In this document: positions 43,317-52,316 of the stretch, piece by piece | Position numbering within the stretch: the first letter of the stretch is position 1 | Layout: every line of letters starts with the position of its first letter | NCBI RefSeq assembly: GCF_021026375.1 | Contig: NZ_JAJNDB010000002.1 | Location: forward strand, 558,001 to 622,000 | Length of the DNA stretch: 64,000 bases | From: Actinomycetospora endophytica | Lineage (GTDB): Bacteria; Actinomycetota; Actinomycetes; Mycobacteriales; Pseudonocardiaceae | Reading direction: 5' to 3' | Notes under the pieces: generated by a model | Databases searched by the model: none | Told to the model about the DNA's origin: nothing | What the model saw: the letters and a program-made list of their open reading frames with translations, nothing else | Program-made: the position numbers and the translations under genes

Positions 43317-46277
43317 GTGGCCAACCGGCCGGCGACCGGGAACCCGCAGCTGTCCCGGCGAACGAAGTCCCTGCTGGTGCTGGGCGCGGTCGTGCTCGTG
43401 GTGCTGGTCGCCCTGGCCCGCCTCGTCGACGTGTACGTCGACTGGGCCTGGTTCGGCGAGGTCGGCTTCCGCAACGTCTTCACGACCGTCCTGGTCACCC
43501 GCATCGTGCAGGCCGTCGTCGCCGCCGTGTTCATGGGCGGGCTGATCGCGGTCAACCTCTACATCGCCTACCGCACCCGGCCGGTGTTCGTCCCGGTGGC
43601 CGGTCCCGAGGATCCGGTCGCGCGCTACCGCACCGTCGTCCTCGCCCACCTGCGGCTGTTCGCGATCGGGATCCCGCTGCTGGTCGCGATCATCGCCGCC
43701 CTCTCGGCGCAGGGCGACTGGCAGACCACGCAGCTGTTCCTGAACCAGACGCCGTTCAACCAGGTCGACCCGGTCTTCGGGCACGACATCAGCTTCTACG
43801 TCTTCGCGCTGCCGTTCTGGCGCGCGGTGCTGTCGTGGCTCTTCGTCGGCGTCGGCCTCAGCTTCCTGGCCGCGCTCGTCGCCCACTACATCTTCGGCGG
43901 CATCCGCCTCGCCGGGCGCAACGGCTCGCTCGCGACGGCGGCGCGGGCCCACCTCGCCGTGCTCGCCGGGACGTTCGTGCTGCTCAAGGCGGTCGCGTAC
44001 TTCTTCGACCGTTACGACCTGCTCTTCTCCGACCGCAAGGCCTCGGTCGGCGGCGCCAACTTCTTCGGCGCGAGCTACACCGACCTCAACGCCGCGATGC
44101 CGGCCAAGCTGATCCTGCTGCTCATCGCGGTGATCTGCGCGGCGGCCTTCTTCGCCGCGGTGTTCCTGCGCAACCTGCAGATCCCCGCGATCGCGCTCGC
44201 GCTGCTCATCCTGTCCAGCGTGCTGATCGGCGCCGCCTGGCCCGCGGTGCTCGAGCAGTTCTCGGTCCGCCCGAACGCCAACCAGCGCGAGGCGGTGTCG
44301 ATCGACCGGAACATCCAGGCCACGCGGCAGGCGTTCAACATCACGCCGCAGAACGTCAGCGTGCAGCCGTACGCCGGGACCACCGACCAGAGCGCGGCCG
44401 GCGTCCAGCAGGCGATCTCCACCGACCAGGGCACGGTCCCGAACATCCGGCTGCTCGACCCGAACCGGCTCTCCCGCACGTTCACCCAGCTCGAGCAGCG
44501 ACGGAACTTCTACGGGTTCGCGCCCACCCTCGACGTCGACCGCTACACGCTGAACGGCCAGACCCAGGACTACATCGTCGCCTCGCGCGAGATCGACCCG
44601 GACAACCTCACGGGCAACCAGCAGGACTGGATCAACCGCCACCTCGTCTACACCCACGGCAACGGCTTCATCGCGGCCCCGGCGAACACCGTGAACGCGG
44701 CGGTCGACTCGAACGGCGGGCAGGGCGGCTACCCGCAGTTCCAGGTCTCGGACGTCGACACCCCCGGACCGTTCGGCCTCAAGCAGCCGCGGATCTACTA
44801 CGGCGAGCTGGTCAACCAGCCCGACGACTACGCGATCGTCGGCGGCGACCCGGGCACGCCGCCGCGGGAGTACGACACCGACACCAAGCAGTCCACCTAC
44901 AACGGCCCCGGGGGCGTGGCGCTGTCCAACCCGCTGTCGCGGCTGGCGTTCTTCGCCTACTACGGCTTCGAGCGGAACATCCTGTTCAACAGCTCGATCG
45001 GCGACAACTCGCGGATCATGTACAACCGCGACCCGCTGACCCGTGTCCAGAAGGTCGCCCCGTGGCTGCAGCTGGACAACGACACCTACCCGGCCGTCGT
45101 CGACGGCCAGATCAAGTACGTCGTCGACGGGTACACCACGCTGCCGCGCTACCCGTACGCCCAGCAGGTCTCGCTCGGCGACGCCACGCGCGACTCGGCC
45201 AACACCGGCACGATCGCCCCGCAGACCGCCGGCTACATGCGCAACTCGGTGAAGGCCACCGTCGACGCCTACACCGGTCAGGTCCAGCTCTACGAGAACG
45301 ACCCGACCGACCCGGTGCTGAAGACCTGGGAGAAGGCCTTCCCCGGCGTCGTCAAGCCGCAGGCGGAGATCCCGCCGGACCTGCGCGCGCACTTCCGCTA
45401 CCCGGAGGGCATCTTCAAGGTCCAGCGTGATCTGCTCACGCGCTACCACGTCTCGGACCCGAACGAGTTCTACTCGACGGTGTCGTTCTGGGACGTCCCG
45501 TCGGACCCGACGAGCGACGCCGCGGCCGCCGCGGGCGACCCGCAGCCGCCGTACTACCTGCTCGCCGACGATCCGCGGCGCGGGGGCAGCACGACCCCGC
45601 AGTTCCAGCTGACGACGGCGCTCGTGAGCCTGCGCCGGGAGTTCCTCTCGGCGTACCTCTCGGTGAGCTCGGACCCGGGCAGCTACGGGCACATGACGTT
45701 GCTCCAGCTCCCGACCGACACCCAGACCCAGGGCCCGCAGCAGGTGCAGACGCAGTTCCTGTCGTCGCCGCAGGTCTCCACGGAACTGAACCTGCTGCGC
45801 CAGCAGGGCACGCAGGTGCTCTACGGCAACCTGCTGACGCTGCCGATCGCGGGCGGCCTGCTCTACGTGGAGCCGGTCTACATCGAGCGCTCCAACCAGG
45901 AGTCGTCGTTCCCGCAGCTCTCCCGCGTGCTGGTCAGCTTCGGCGGGAAGATCGGCTACGCCCCGACCCTCCCGGAGGCGCTCACGCAGGTGTTCGGGTC
46001 CTCGGGCACGGCCACGACGACGCCGGGCCAGGCCGCGACACCGCAGGCCCCGGCGCAGGCGAGCGTGGGCCAGGGCGCCGCGGCCCAGGCCCCGGCGGCC
46101 GGCGGGGCGGCGGCCGCGGCGAACCCGCAGGTCAGCTCGGCCGTCACCGCGATGAACAGCGCGCTGAACGAGCTGCGCACCGCCCAGCAGCAGGGGGACT
46201 TCGCCGGGATCGGGAAGGCCCAGCAGGACCTGGCGACCGCGATCAACCAGTACCGGTCGGCGACCGGCTCGCAGTGA
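43317..46277 (+). CDS. UPF0182 family large membrane protein (Rv3193c-like)
   Basis: A 986-residue protein typical of actinobacteria. The first 310 residues form about seven membrane helices (SLLVLGAVVLVVLVALARLVDVYVDWAWFGEVGF, AVVAAVFMGGLIAVNLYIAYR, FAIGIPLLVAIIAALSA and others). A roughly 580-residue outer domain follows, with repeated Tyr/Asn motifs such as YGELVNQPDDYAIVG. The Ala/Pro/Gln-rich C-terminus ends in a short helix. The function is unknown. It is paired with the PDZ-Lon protease upstream, which may act on it. GTG 43317 is preceded by a weak ribosome site. Confidence 0.85.
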   Translation: MANRPATGNPQLSRRTKSLLVLGAVVLVVLVALARLVDVYVDWAWFGEVGFRNVFTTVLVTRIVQAVVAAVFMGGLIAVNLYIAYRTRPVFVPVAGPEDPVARYRTVVLAHLRLFAIGIPLLVAIIAALSAQGDWQTTQLFLNQTPFNQVDPVFGHDISFYVFALPFWRAVLSWLFVGVGLSFLAALVAHYIFGGIRLAGRNGSLATAARAHLAVLAGTFVLLKAVAYFFDRYDLLFSDRKASVGGANFFGASYTDLNAAMPAKLILLLIAVICAAAFFAAVFLRNLQIPAIALALLILSSVLIGAAWPAVLEQFSVRPNANQREAVSIDRNIQATRQAFNITPQNVSVQPYAGTTDQSAAGVQQAISTDQGTVPNIRLLDPNRLSRTFTQLEQRRNFYGFAPTLDVDRYTLNGQTQDYIVASREIDPDNLTGNQQDWINRHLVYTHGNGFIAAPANTVNAAVDSNGGQGGYPQFQVSDVDTPGPFGLKQPRIYYGELVNQPDDYAIVGGDPGTPPREYDTDTKQSTYNGPGGVALSNPLSRLAFFAYYGFERNILFNSSIGDNSRIMYNRDPLTRVQKVAPWLQLDNDTYPAVVDGQIKYVVDGYTTLPRYPYAQQVSLGDATRDSANTGTIAPQTAGYMRNSVKATVDAYTGQVQLYENDPTDPVLKTWEKAFPGVVKPQAEIPPDLRAHFRYPEGIFKVQRDLLTRYHVSDPNEFYSTVSFWDVPSDPTSDAAAAAGDPQPPYYLLADDPRRGGSTTPQFQLTTALVSLRREFLSAYLSVSSDPGSYGHMTLLQLPTDTQTQGPQQVQTQFLSSPQVSTELNLLRQQGTQVLYGNLLTLPIAGGLLYVEPVYIERSNQESSFPQLSRVLVSFGGKIGYAPTLPEALTQVFGSSGTATTTPGQAATPQAPAQASVGQGAAAQAPAAGGAAAAANPQVSSAVTAMNSALNELRTAQQQGDFAGIGKAQQDLATAINQYRSATGSQ

Positions 46278-46337
46278 CGCCGACCGACCCCGGGTGATCG
46301 GCGTCCACCCCGCGTCGCGTAGAGTTCCTCTCTGCGA

Positions 46338-46414
46338 CGCGGGGTGGAGCAGCTCGGTAGCTCGCTGGGCTCATAACCCAGAGGTCACAGGTTCGAATCC
46401 TGTCCCCGCTACCA
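46338..46414 (+). tRNA. Initiator tRNA-Met (CAT), copy 1
   Basis: A 77-nt cloverleaf with encoded CCA. The anticodon CAT is in CTGGGCTCATAACCCAG, with three G-C pairs in the anticodon stem. The 1:72 pair is C-T rather than Watson-Crick. Both are initiator features. TAGAGT at 46320 may be the -10. Confidence 0.95.
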
Positions 46415-46419
46415 CCACG

Positions 46420-46455
46420 AAGGCCCCCGATCTCCTCGGTGAGATCGGGGGCCTT
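46420..46455 (+). terminator. Intrinsic terminator after initiator tRNA copy 1
   Basis: AAGGCCCCCGATCTC pairs with GAGATCGGGGGCCTT, a perfect 15-bp stem with loop CTCGGT, followed by CGTCGTT. Confidence 0.85.
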
Positions 46456-46546
46456 CGTCGTTCCCGGCCCCGCCCCACCCCCCTACGCGGGCCCGGTTCA
46501 CCGCCCGGTAGTCTCATATCCATCACCGGGAAGTACTCCGGTGCGG

Positions 46547-46623
46547 CGCGGGGTGGAGCAGCTCGGTAGCTCGCTGGGCTCATAACCCAGAGGTCACAGG
46601 TTCGAATCCTGTCCCCGCTACCA
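46547..46623 (+). tRNA. Initiator tRNA-Met (CAT), copy 2
   Basis: Identical to copy 1 through the CCA end and the terminator; the two copies are offset by 209 nt. The sequence between them differs from that before copy 1, so it has its own upstream region. Confidence 0.95.
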
Positions 46624-46628
46624 CCACG

Positions 46629-46664
46629 AAGGCCCCCGATCTCCTCGGTGAGATCGGGGGCCTT
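46629..46664 (+). terminator. Intrinsic terminator after initiator tRNA copy 2
   Basis: The same 15-bp stem and CTCGGT loop as the first terminator. The identical block covers tRNA, spacer and terminator (about 133 nt). Confidence 0.85.
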
Positions 46665-46705
46665 CGTCGTTCTGGGGATCGCCCCACCCGCCCGCCCGTC
46701 CACGG

Positions 46706-46755
46706 CACGAACGGCGCGTTCGTCACCTTCGAGCGTCACGAAAGTGCCGTTCGTG
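46706..46755. repeat. Palindrome before convergent DUF952 gene
   Basis: CACGAACGGCGCGTTCGT pairs with ACGAAAGTGCCGTTCGTG around TTCGAGCG, with two mismatches. It separates the tRNA pair from the minus-strand DUF952 gene. Confidence 0.6.
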
Positions 46756-46786
46756 GTTTCCGGGGCGGCCGAACCCGACCGGCCCC

Positions 46787-47143
46787 TCAGCGCTCCGCGA
46801 GCGACGCGGGCAGCCGGAACGTCCCGTCGTCCTGGGGCGGGAAGGCGTGGACGTCGACGACGGCGGCCCGCGGCAGCGGCCCGTACACGTGCGGGAACCA
46901 CGGCCCGGACGCCTCGACCCGGCCGTCGCGCACGCCCGGCTCCCAGCGCACCGGCGCCCCGACCCTCCCCGGGTCCACCTCGAGCAGCAGCAGGTCCGTC
47001 CGTCCGGCGTAGATCGCCGAGGCGGGCAGCGCGACGGTGCCCGGATCGGAGCAGTGGACGAACCCCTCCGAGTCGAGCGAGGCCGGCGTGAGGAACTCGT
47101 CCGCGGCGTCCCAGTCCGCGCGCGGACAGATGTGGAGGATCAC
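46787..47143 (-). CDS. DUF952 family protein
   Basis: A 118-residue DUF952 protein. Its recognisable parts are ILHICPRADWDAA, LDSEGFVHCSDP (the family His-Cys segment) and LLLLEVDPGRVGAPVRWE, followed by FPHVYGPLPRAAVV. DUF952 has a fold related to ADP-ribosyltransferases; no activity is established. The GTG 47143 start is consistent with the family's short N-terminus. It is divergent from the YggT gene. Confidence 0.8.
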   Translation of the reverse strand: MILHICPRADWDAADEFLTPASLDSEGFVHCSDPGTVALPASAIYAGRTDLLLLEVDPGRVGAPVRWEPGVRDGRVEASGPWFPHVYGPLPRAAVVDVHAFPPQDDGTFRLPASLAER

Positions 47144-47233
47144 GCGGGACAGCCTCGCAGCGGGTGGGTCCCCGGACGATTCGGGCGGGGGTGGCCCACA
47201 CCGGCCCTACGAGAACGCGCCATAGTGGTAACC

Positions 47234-47533
47234 ATGCTCGCGAGCCCGACGGACACGATCCTGCTGGTCGTCTACTACGTCCTGTTCGTGTTCTACCTGT
47301 TCATCATCGGGCGCCTCGTCGTCGAGGTCGTCCGGGGCTTCGCGCGCGACTGGCGGCCCGCGGGCGGCACCGCGGTCAGCCTCGAGCTGATGTACCGGGT
47401 CACCGATCCGCCGGTGAAGCTGCTGAAGAAGCTCATCCCGGCGGTCCGCATCGGCAACATCAGCCTGGACCTCTCGATGATGATCCTGCTGATCGTCGTC
47501 TACATCATCATGCGGGTCGTCGATCCCCGGTGA
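47234..47533 (+). CDS. YggT family membrane protein
   Basis: A 99-residue protein with two strong membrane helices (ILLVVYYVLFVFYLFIIGRLVVE and LSMMILLIVVYIIMRVV) separated by the conserved RDWRPAGGTAVSLELMYRVTDPPVKLLKKLIP. It fits the YggT family, which in many bacteria lies beside sepF in division clusters and may help cell-envelope integrity. Here it stands alone. CATAGT at 47221-47226 lies seven nt before the ATG, suggesting a leaderless transcript. Confidence 0.82.
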   Translation: MLASPTDTILLVVYYVLFVFYLFIIGRLVVEVVRGFARDWRPAGGTAVSLELMYRVTDPPVKLLKKLIPAVRIGNISLDLSMMILLIVVYIIMRVVDPR

Positions 47534-47589
47534 GTCGTGACGAACGACGTCCCGGCTGGTCCCTCCACCACCACACCTGAGACTCTGCC

Positions 47590-48189
47590 GTGGTGACGGC
47601 AGCTCGTGACCTCCTGACGTTCGTCTCCTCGGCCGTGCGCAGCCCCGGCGTGATCGGCGCGGTGGCGCCGAGCGGACGGGCGCTGTGCGACCTGCTCGCG
47701 TCGGTCGCCCCCGTGAACGGGACGGCGACGGTCGTGGAGCTCGGCCCCGGCACCGGGGTGGTGTCCCAGGCCCTGCGGCGCCGTCTGCCACCCGAGGCGC
47801 GCCACGTCGCCGTCGAGATCGACCCGGGGATGGTCGCGCACCTGACCCGGACGCGCCCGTGGCTCGAGGTGGTGCGCGGCGACGCGAAGGACCTCCAGAA
47901 GCTGCTCGCCGACATCGGGATCACGCAGGTCGACGCCGTGGTGAGCGGCCTGCCCTGGACGTTGTTCTCGCGCGAGGCGCAGCGGGGGATCATGGAGCAG
48001 GTCTCGCGGGTGCTCGTGCCCGGCGGCGTGTTCACGACGTTCGCCTACCGCCACGTCATGCACCTGCCCACCCAGCGGCGCTTCCGCGAGCTGCTCGAGG
48101 AGAGCTTCGACGAGGTGCGGGTGACGCCGACGGTGTGGCGCAACGTCCCGCCCGCGCTCTGCTACCAGTGCCGCAACCTGGGCGTCTGA
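47590..48189 (+). CDS. Class I SAM-dependent methyltransferase (PmtA/KsgA-like)
   Basis: A 199-residue methyltransferase. It has the SAM motif VVELGPGTGVVSQ near residue 48 and HVAVEIDPGMVAHL, then the catalytic-like VVSGLPWTLFS. This combination resembles bacterial phospholipid N-methyltransferases and rRNA adenine dimethylases. The PW motif fits the phospholipid group better. The substrate is unproven. It starts at GTG 47590, 56 nt after the YggT gene. Confidence 0.72.
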   Translation: MVTAARDLLTFVSSAVRSPGVIGAVAPSGRALCDLLASVAPVNGTATVVELGPGTGVVSQALRRRLPPEARHVAVEIDPGMVAHLTRTRPWLEVVRGDAKDLQKLLADIGITQVDAVVSGLPWTLFSREAQRGIMEQVSRVLVPGGVFTTFAYRHVMHLPTQRRFRELLEESFDEVRVTPTVWRNVPPALCYQCRNLGV

Positions 48190-48205
48190 GCCGGCGACCT
48201 CCCGA

Positions 48206-48235
48206 TCGGGGCGTCTCCGGCGAGGGGCGCCCTCG
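48206..48235. repeat. Family A element, half copy
   Basis: TCGGGGCGTCTCCGGCGAGG and the following GGCGCCCTCGG match the left half of 13187-13260 with small changes. The right half is absent. Confidence 0.5.
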
Positions 48236-48267
48236 GTGACCGTGCGCGGTCCCTACGCTGGCCCGCG

Positions 48268-49506
48268 ATGACGCCCCGCCCGGACCCGCGACCGTCCCGT
48301 CCCTCCGGCACTGCGGCCTCGCGCCAGGTCCGCCTCGCCGGCGCGACGGTGCTCGCCGCGGGTCTGCTGGCCGGGTGCGGGTCGACGCAGGCCCCGACGG
48401 CACCGCCCGCCGCCTCCTCCCCGACCGCCGGCACGTCCGCGAGCCCGGCGTCCCCGACGACGGCCCCGGCGGGTCCGGCGGCCTGCGTGGACGCCACCTA
48501 CGACCGGCTCACGCCCGCGCAGCGGTGGGCGCAGCTGCTCGTCGTCGGGTTGCCCGCGGGCGGGGTCAGCCCGGCGGCGCGGACCGCGCTGACGAAGGAG
48601 CCGGGCGGGATCATCCTCACCGACGGCGACACCGCGAGCTCCGACGACGTCACCCAGGTCGTCACGAGCGCGCAGGCCACCGGAGGCGGCGACGTCCCGA
48701 TGCTGGTCACCGCGGACCAGGAGGGCGGGCAGGTCCAGGAGCTCAAGGGGCCCGGGTTCACCCGGATCCCGCCGGCCACCACCCAGGGCAAGGACCCCGC
48801 GGCGCTGCGGGGACAGGCGAAGACGTGGGGCAAGGAACTGCGCGACGTCGGGGTCACCGCCGACCTCGCGCCGGTCGCCGACGTCGTCGACCCGGCCCTG
48901 GGGACGGCGAACGCCCCCGTCGGGAAGTTCGGCCGGCAGTTCGGGACCGACGTGAACACCGTGGCGCCGGCGGTGACGGCGTTCGTGAACGGGATGCGGG
49001 ACGCCAAGGTCGCGTCGGCGCTCAAGCACTTCCCGGGGCTGGGCGAGGTCCGCCAGAACACCGACTTCGCCGGCGGCGTGGTCGACCAGCAGACCAGCGC
49101 CGACTCCCCGCAGCTGGGCTCGTTCGCCGCGGGCATCAAGGCCGGTGCCCCGCTGGTGATGATGTCCTCGGCGCGCTACGCCAAGATCGACCCGGACAAC
49201 CAGGCGGTGTTCTCGTCCAAGGTCATGAACGACCTGCTCCGTCAGCGCCTCGGCTTCACCGGCGTGATCATGACCGACGACGTCGGCGCGGCCCAGGCGC
49301 TCGCCGACACTCCGGTCGGCGCCCGCGCGACGAAGTTCCTCGCGGCGGGCGGGGACCTGATCCTCACCGTCCAGCCCCAGGACCTCACGCCCATGCTCGA
49401 CGCGATCACGGCGGCCGCGAAGGAGCCGGCCTTCGCGGCCCGGGCCCAGGACGCGGTGCACCGGGTCCTCGCCCTGAAGCAGCAGCAGGGCGTCCTGCAC
49501 TGCTGA
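48268..49506 (+). CDS. Glycoside hydrolase family 3 lipoprotein (LpqI/NagZ-like)
   Basis: A 412-residue lipoprotein. It has an N-terminal signal with lipobox LLAGC, then a Pro/Ala/Thr-rich linker. The GH3 barrel has ILTDGDTASS, ADQEGGQVQ, KHFPGLGEVRQNTD (His-Asp acid/base pair) and IMTDDVGA (nucleophile Asp). Such enzymes are beta-N-acetylglucosaminidases that recycle cell wall; mycobacterial LpqI is similar. TACGCT (48254-48259) lies eight nt before the ATG. Confidence 0.85.
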   Translation: MTPRPDPRPSRPSGTAASRQVRLAGATVLAAGLLAGCGSTQAPTAPPAASSPTAGTSASPASPTTAPAGPAACVDATYDRLTPAQRWAQLLVVGLPAGGVSPAARTALTKEPGGIILTDGDTASSDDVTQVVTSAQATGGGDVPMLVTADQEGGQVQELKGPGFTRIPPATTQGKDPAALRGQAKTWGKELRDVGVTADLAPVADVVDPALGTANAPVGKFGRQFGTDVNTVAPAVTAFVNGMRDAKVASALKHFPGLGEVRQNTDFAGGVVDQQTSADSPQLGSFAAGIKAGAPLVMMSSARYAKIDPDNQAVFSSKVMNDLLRQRLGFTGVIMTDDVGAAQALADTPVGARATKFLAAGGDLILTVQPQDLTPMLDAITAAAKEPAFAARAQDAVHRVLALKQQQGVLHC

Positions 49507-49622
49507 TCATCTTCCCACCCGGGCGGGCTACCCGTGGGTAGTGCAGGCTGTGGGCGGACCTGCGAGAGTGCACCGCGGGCCGGATGCGTACCGGCCGACC
49601 CGCAGAGAGCCTTGGAGCCGAT

Positions 49623-50795
49623 GTGGACCTGAGCTATACCGCCGAGGAGGAGCAGTTCCGCACGGAGCTGCGGACCTGGCTGGCGGAGAACATCCCCGCG
49701 GAGTGGACCGAGCCCGGGTACTGGGCCTCGCTGGACGACACCGAGTCGTTCGAGAAGCGCCGGGAGTGGGAGGCCCGCAAGACCGCGGCGGGCTTCTCGG
49801 GCATCCAGTGGCCCGTCGAGTACGGCGGCCGCGGCGGGACGCCCGGCATGAAGGCGATCTACGACGAGGAGACGATCCGGGCCCGCGCCCCGCAGACCGT
49901 CAACACCCTCGGGCTGACCTTCCTGGCGCCGACCGTGATGGCCATCGGCACCCCGGAGCAGAAGACCGAGATCATCGGCCCGATGCTGCGCAACGAGGTC
50001 ATCTGGTGCCAGGGCTTCTCCGAGCCCGGCGCCGGGTCCGACCTCGCGGCGGTGTCGACCCGCGGCGTGCGCGACGGCGACGACTTCGTCGTGAACGGCC
50101 AGAAGATCTGGACGACCAACGCCATGCACGGCGACAAGATCTTCACCCTGGTGCGGACCGAGGCGGGCTCGGAGAAGCACAAGGGCATCTCGATGCTGCT
50201 CATCGACATGAACCAGCCCGGGGTCGAGGCGCGCCCGCTCAAGCAGATGAGCGGGGCCAGCGAGTTCGGCGAGGTGTTCTTCACCGACGCGCGCGTGCCG
50301 GCGAAGGACTGCCTCGGCGAGATCGGGCAGGGCTGGCGCACGGCGATGCTGCTGCTGTCGTTCGAGCGCGGCGCGTCCGGCGTCGGCCAGTACACCGAGT
50401 TCCGCCGCCAGTACGACGAGATCGTGGCCGAGGCGAAGCGCTTCGGTCGCGCCGACGACCCGGTGGCCCGCCAGGAGCTCGCGCGCTGCCTCGTCGAGCT
50501 GGAGTGCCTGCGCTACCACGCGATGCACATCCTCACCCAGACCGAGCAGGGCCGTGACCTGGGCTCGGAGTCGTCGATGACGAAGCTGCAGTGGTCCGAG
50601 GCGTTCCAGGATCTCTGGGAGGCCTTCGAGAAGGTCCTCGGCCCGGAGGCCACGCTCGCCGCCCCGCGCCCGGACGTCGACCTCACGCCGTTCCACGCGC
50701 AGGACCACTGGTCCCGGTCGGTGACCATCTGGGGCGGCTCGTCGCAGGTCCAGCGCAACATCGTCGCCGAGCGCGTGCTCGGCCTGCCCCGGTAG
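49623..50795 (+). CDS. Acyl-CoA dehydrogenase, subunit 1
   Basis: A 390-residue ACAD. It has FSEPGAGSDLAAVST (FAD and substrate loop), WTTNAMHGDKIFTLVRT, and the C-terminal WGGSSQVQRNIVAERVLGLPR. GTG 49623 has TTGGAGCC just upstream. It oxidises an acyl-CoA with FAD. The neighbouring gene encodes a shorter ACAD, as in heteromeric enzymes of actinobacterial sterol or branched-acid degradation. The substrate cannot be told from sequence alone. The gap to the next gene is eight nt. Confidence 0.85.
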   Translation: MDLSYTAEEEQFRTELRTWLAENIPAEWTEPGYWASLDDTESFEKRREWEARKTAAGFSGIQWPVEYGGRGGTPGMKAIYDEETIRARAPQTVNTLGLTFLAPTVMAIGTPEQKTEIIGPMLRNEVIWCQGFSEPGAGSDLAAVSTRGVRDGDDFVVNGQKIWTTNAMHGDKIFTLVRTEAGSEKHKGISMLLIDMNQPGVEARPLKQMSGASEFGEVFFTDARVPAKDCLGEIGQGWRTAMLLLSFERGASGVGQYTEFRRQYDEIVAEAKRFGRADDPVARQELARCLVELECLRYHAMHILTQTEQGRDLGSESSMTKLQWSEAFQDLWEAFEKVLGPEATLAAPRPDVDLTPFHAQDHWSRSVTIWGGSSQVQRNIVAERVLGLPR

Positions 50796-50803
50796 GAGCG
50801 CTC

Positions 50804-51901
50804 GTGTTCTTCGCACTGACCGACGAGCAGCAGGCGTTCGCCTCGACCGTCTCGGAGTTCCTCGCGGACCGCTTCGACCTCGACGCCGTGCGCGGTGTGG
50901 TCGAGGACTCCCACGGCGACGGGCACCCGCTGACGCTGTGGAAGGGCCTCGCGGACCAGGGGGCGCTCGCCGTCCTCGTCCCCGAGGAGCACGACGGGCT
51001 CGGGCTGGGCCTGGTCGACGCGCAGGTCGTGGCGCGGGCGCTCGGCGCGGGCGTCGCGCCCGGCCCCTGGCTGGGCACGGTGCTGGCCGCCGAGGCGGTC
51101 CGGCTCGCGGGCTCGGCCGAGCAGCAGGCCCGGTGGCTGCCCGCGCTGGCCGCGGGCGAGACCGTCGGGACGGTCGCGCTACGCGGGGAGGGTGGGGCCT
51201 GGGACGGCTCCGGCATCACCGTGGACGCGAACGACGGCAGGCTCTCCGGCTCCGCCTCCCCGGTGGACTACCCGGGCGTCGCCGGCCTGCTCGTCGTCGC
51301 GGCCACGGACTCGTCCGGGACGCCCGGCCTGTACGTCGTCGAGGCCGCCGCGAGCGGGCTCTCGGTCCGCGACCAGCAGACCTACGACGGCACCGCCCGC
51401 GTCGGCGCCGTCGAGCTCGCCGACACCCCGGCCGAGGCGCTGACCGCCGGCGGGCCCGAGGCCGTGCGGGCGCTGCTCGCCCGCGGGGCCGTGCTCAATG
51501 CCGCGGACCTGGTGGGGGTCGCCCGCGAGGCGCTCACCCGCACCGTCGCCTACGACCGCGAGCGCACCCAGTTCGGCGTCCCGGTCGGCTCGTTCCAGGC
51601 GATCAAGCACCGGATGGCGGACCTGCACGTCGCGGTCACGATGGCCGAGCACGCGGTGCTCTTCGCCGCGTACGCGCTGGACAGCCACGACCCGGGCGCC
51701 GACGTGGCGGTGGCCGTCGCGGGCTCCAAGGCGTCCGACGCGGCGTGGGAGGCCACCGGCGCGATGATCCAGTTCTTCGGTGGCATCGGCTTCACCTGGG
51801 AGCACGAGGCGCACTTCTTCTACAAGCGCGCCCGCCGTCGTGCGCCGCTCTTCGGGTCGGCCGACGAGCACCGGGAGCGGCTCGCCGCCCTGACCATCTA
51901 G
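50804..51901 (+). CDS. Acyl-CoA dehydrogenase, subunit 2
   Basis: A 365-residue ACAD-fold partner. It has FALTDEQQAFASTVSEFLADRFD and YDRERTQFGVPVGSFQAIKHRMADL (the conserved R.QFG...F.A.KH of ACADs), ending in FFGGIGFTWEHEAHFFYKRARR. The central FAD loop is weak compared with subunit 1. Alpha2beta2 ACADs with one FAD-binding face per pair are known in mycobacterial steroid catabolism; this pair could be similar. TAGGAGC overlaps the stop of subunit 1, so they are co-translated. Confidence 0.82.
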   Translation: MFFALTDEQQAFASTVSEFLADRFDLDAVRGVVEDSHGDGHPLTLWKGLADQGALAVLVPEEHDGLGLGLVDAQVVARALGAGVAPGPWLGTVLAAEAVRLAGSAEQQARWLPALAAGETVGTVALRGEGGAWDGSGITVDANDGRLSGSASPVDYPGVAGLLVVAATDSSGTPGLYVVEAAASGLSVRDQQTYDGTARVGAVELADTPAEALTAGGPEAVRALLARGAVLNAADLVGVAREALTRTVAYDRERTQFGVPVGSFQAIKHRMADLHVAVTMAEHAVLFAAYALDSHDPGADVAVAVAGSKASDAAWEATGAMIQFFGGIGFTWEHEAHFFYKRARRRAPLFGSADEHRERLAALTI

Positions 51902-51989
51902 GCAGGTCTGAACCGCGCGGGTGAGCGGTGATCCGTGCTACGACTCGGATCACCGTTCACGAGCGCGAAGCGCAGCCAGGAGGAATCCC

Positions 51990-52316
51990 GTGGCCACCCC
52001 CACCGACGAGAACCCGAACCTCCTCACGGTCGTCGCCCGCATGACCGCGAAGCCGGGCCGGGAGAGGGATTTGCGCAGCGCCCTCGAGGCGCTCGTGCCG
52101 ATCACCGTCCAGGAGGACGGCTGCGTCAACTACGACCTGCACGTGGCCGAGGACGACCCGGCCACGTTCTTCTTCTACGAGAACTGGGAGTCCGGCGCCA
52201 AGCTCGACGCCCACCTGGCCGCCGACCACCTGGTGGACTTCGCGAGCAAGCTCGAGGATCTCCTCGCCGGCGGCTCCGAGGGCCTGGTCATCCAGCGGCT
52301 CAACCGCATCAAGTGA
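51990..52316 (+). CDS. Antibiotic biosynthesis monooxygenase (ABM) domain protein
   Basis: A 108-residue dimeric ferredoxin-like ABM protein (LLTVVARMTAKPGRERDLRSALEALVPITVQEDGCVNYDLHVAEDDPATFFFYENWES). Members are cofactor-free oxygenases or quinol-modifying proteins. GTG 51990 has CCAGGAGGAA at a good distance. The stop overlaps the next GTG (GTGA), tying it to the DUF3500 gene. Confidence 0.82.
   Translation: MATPTDENPNLLTVVARMTAKPGRERDLRSALEALVPITVQEDGCVNYDLHVAEDDPATFFFYENWESGAKLDAHLAADHLVDFASKLEDLLAGGSEGLVIQRLNRIK

Noticed and set aside
46371..47201. Minus-strand ORF across both tRNAs
   Set aside because: It is created by the duplicated tRNA-terminator block and has no family features.
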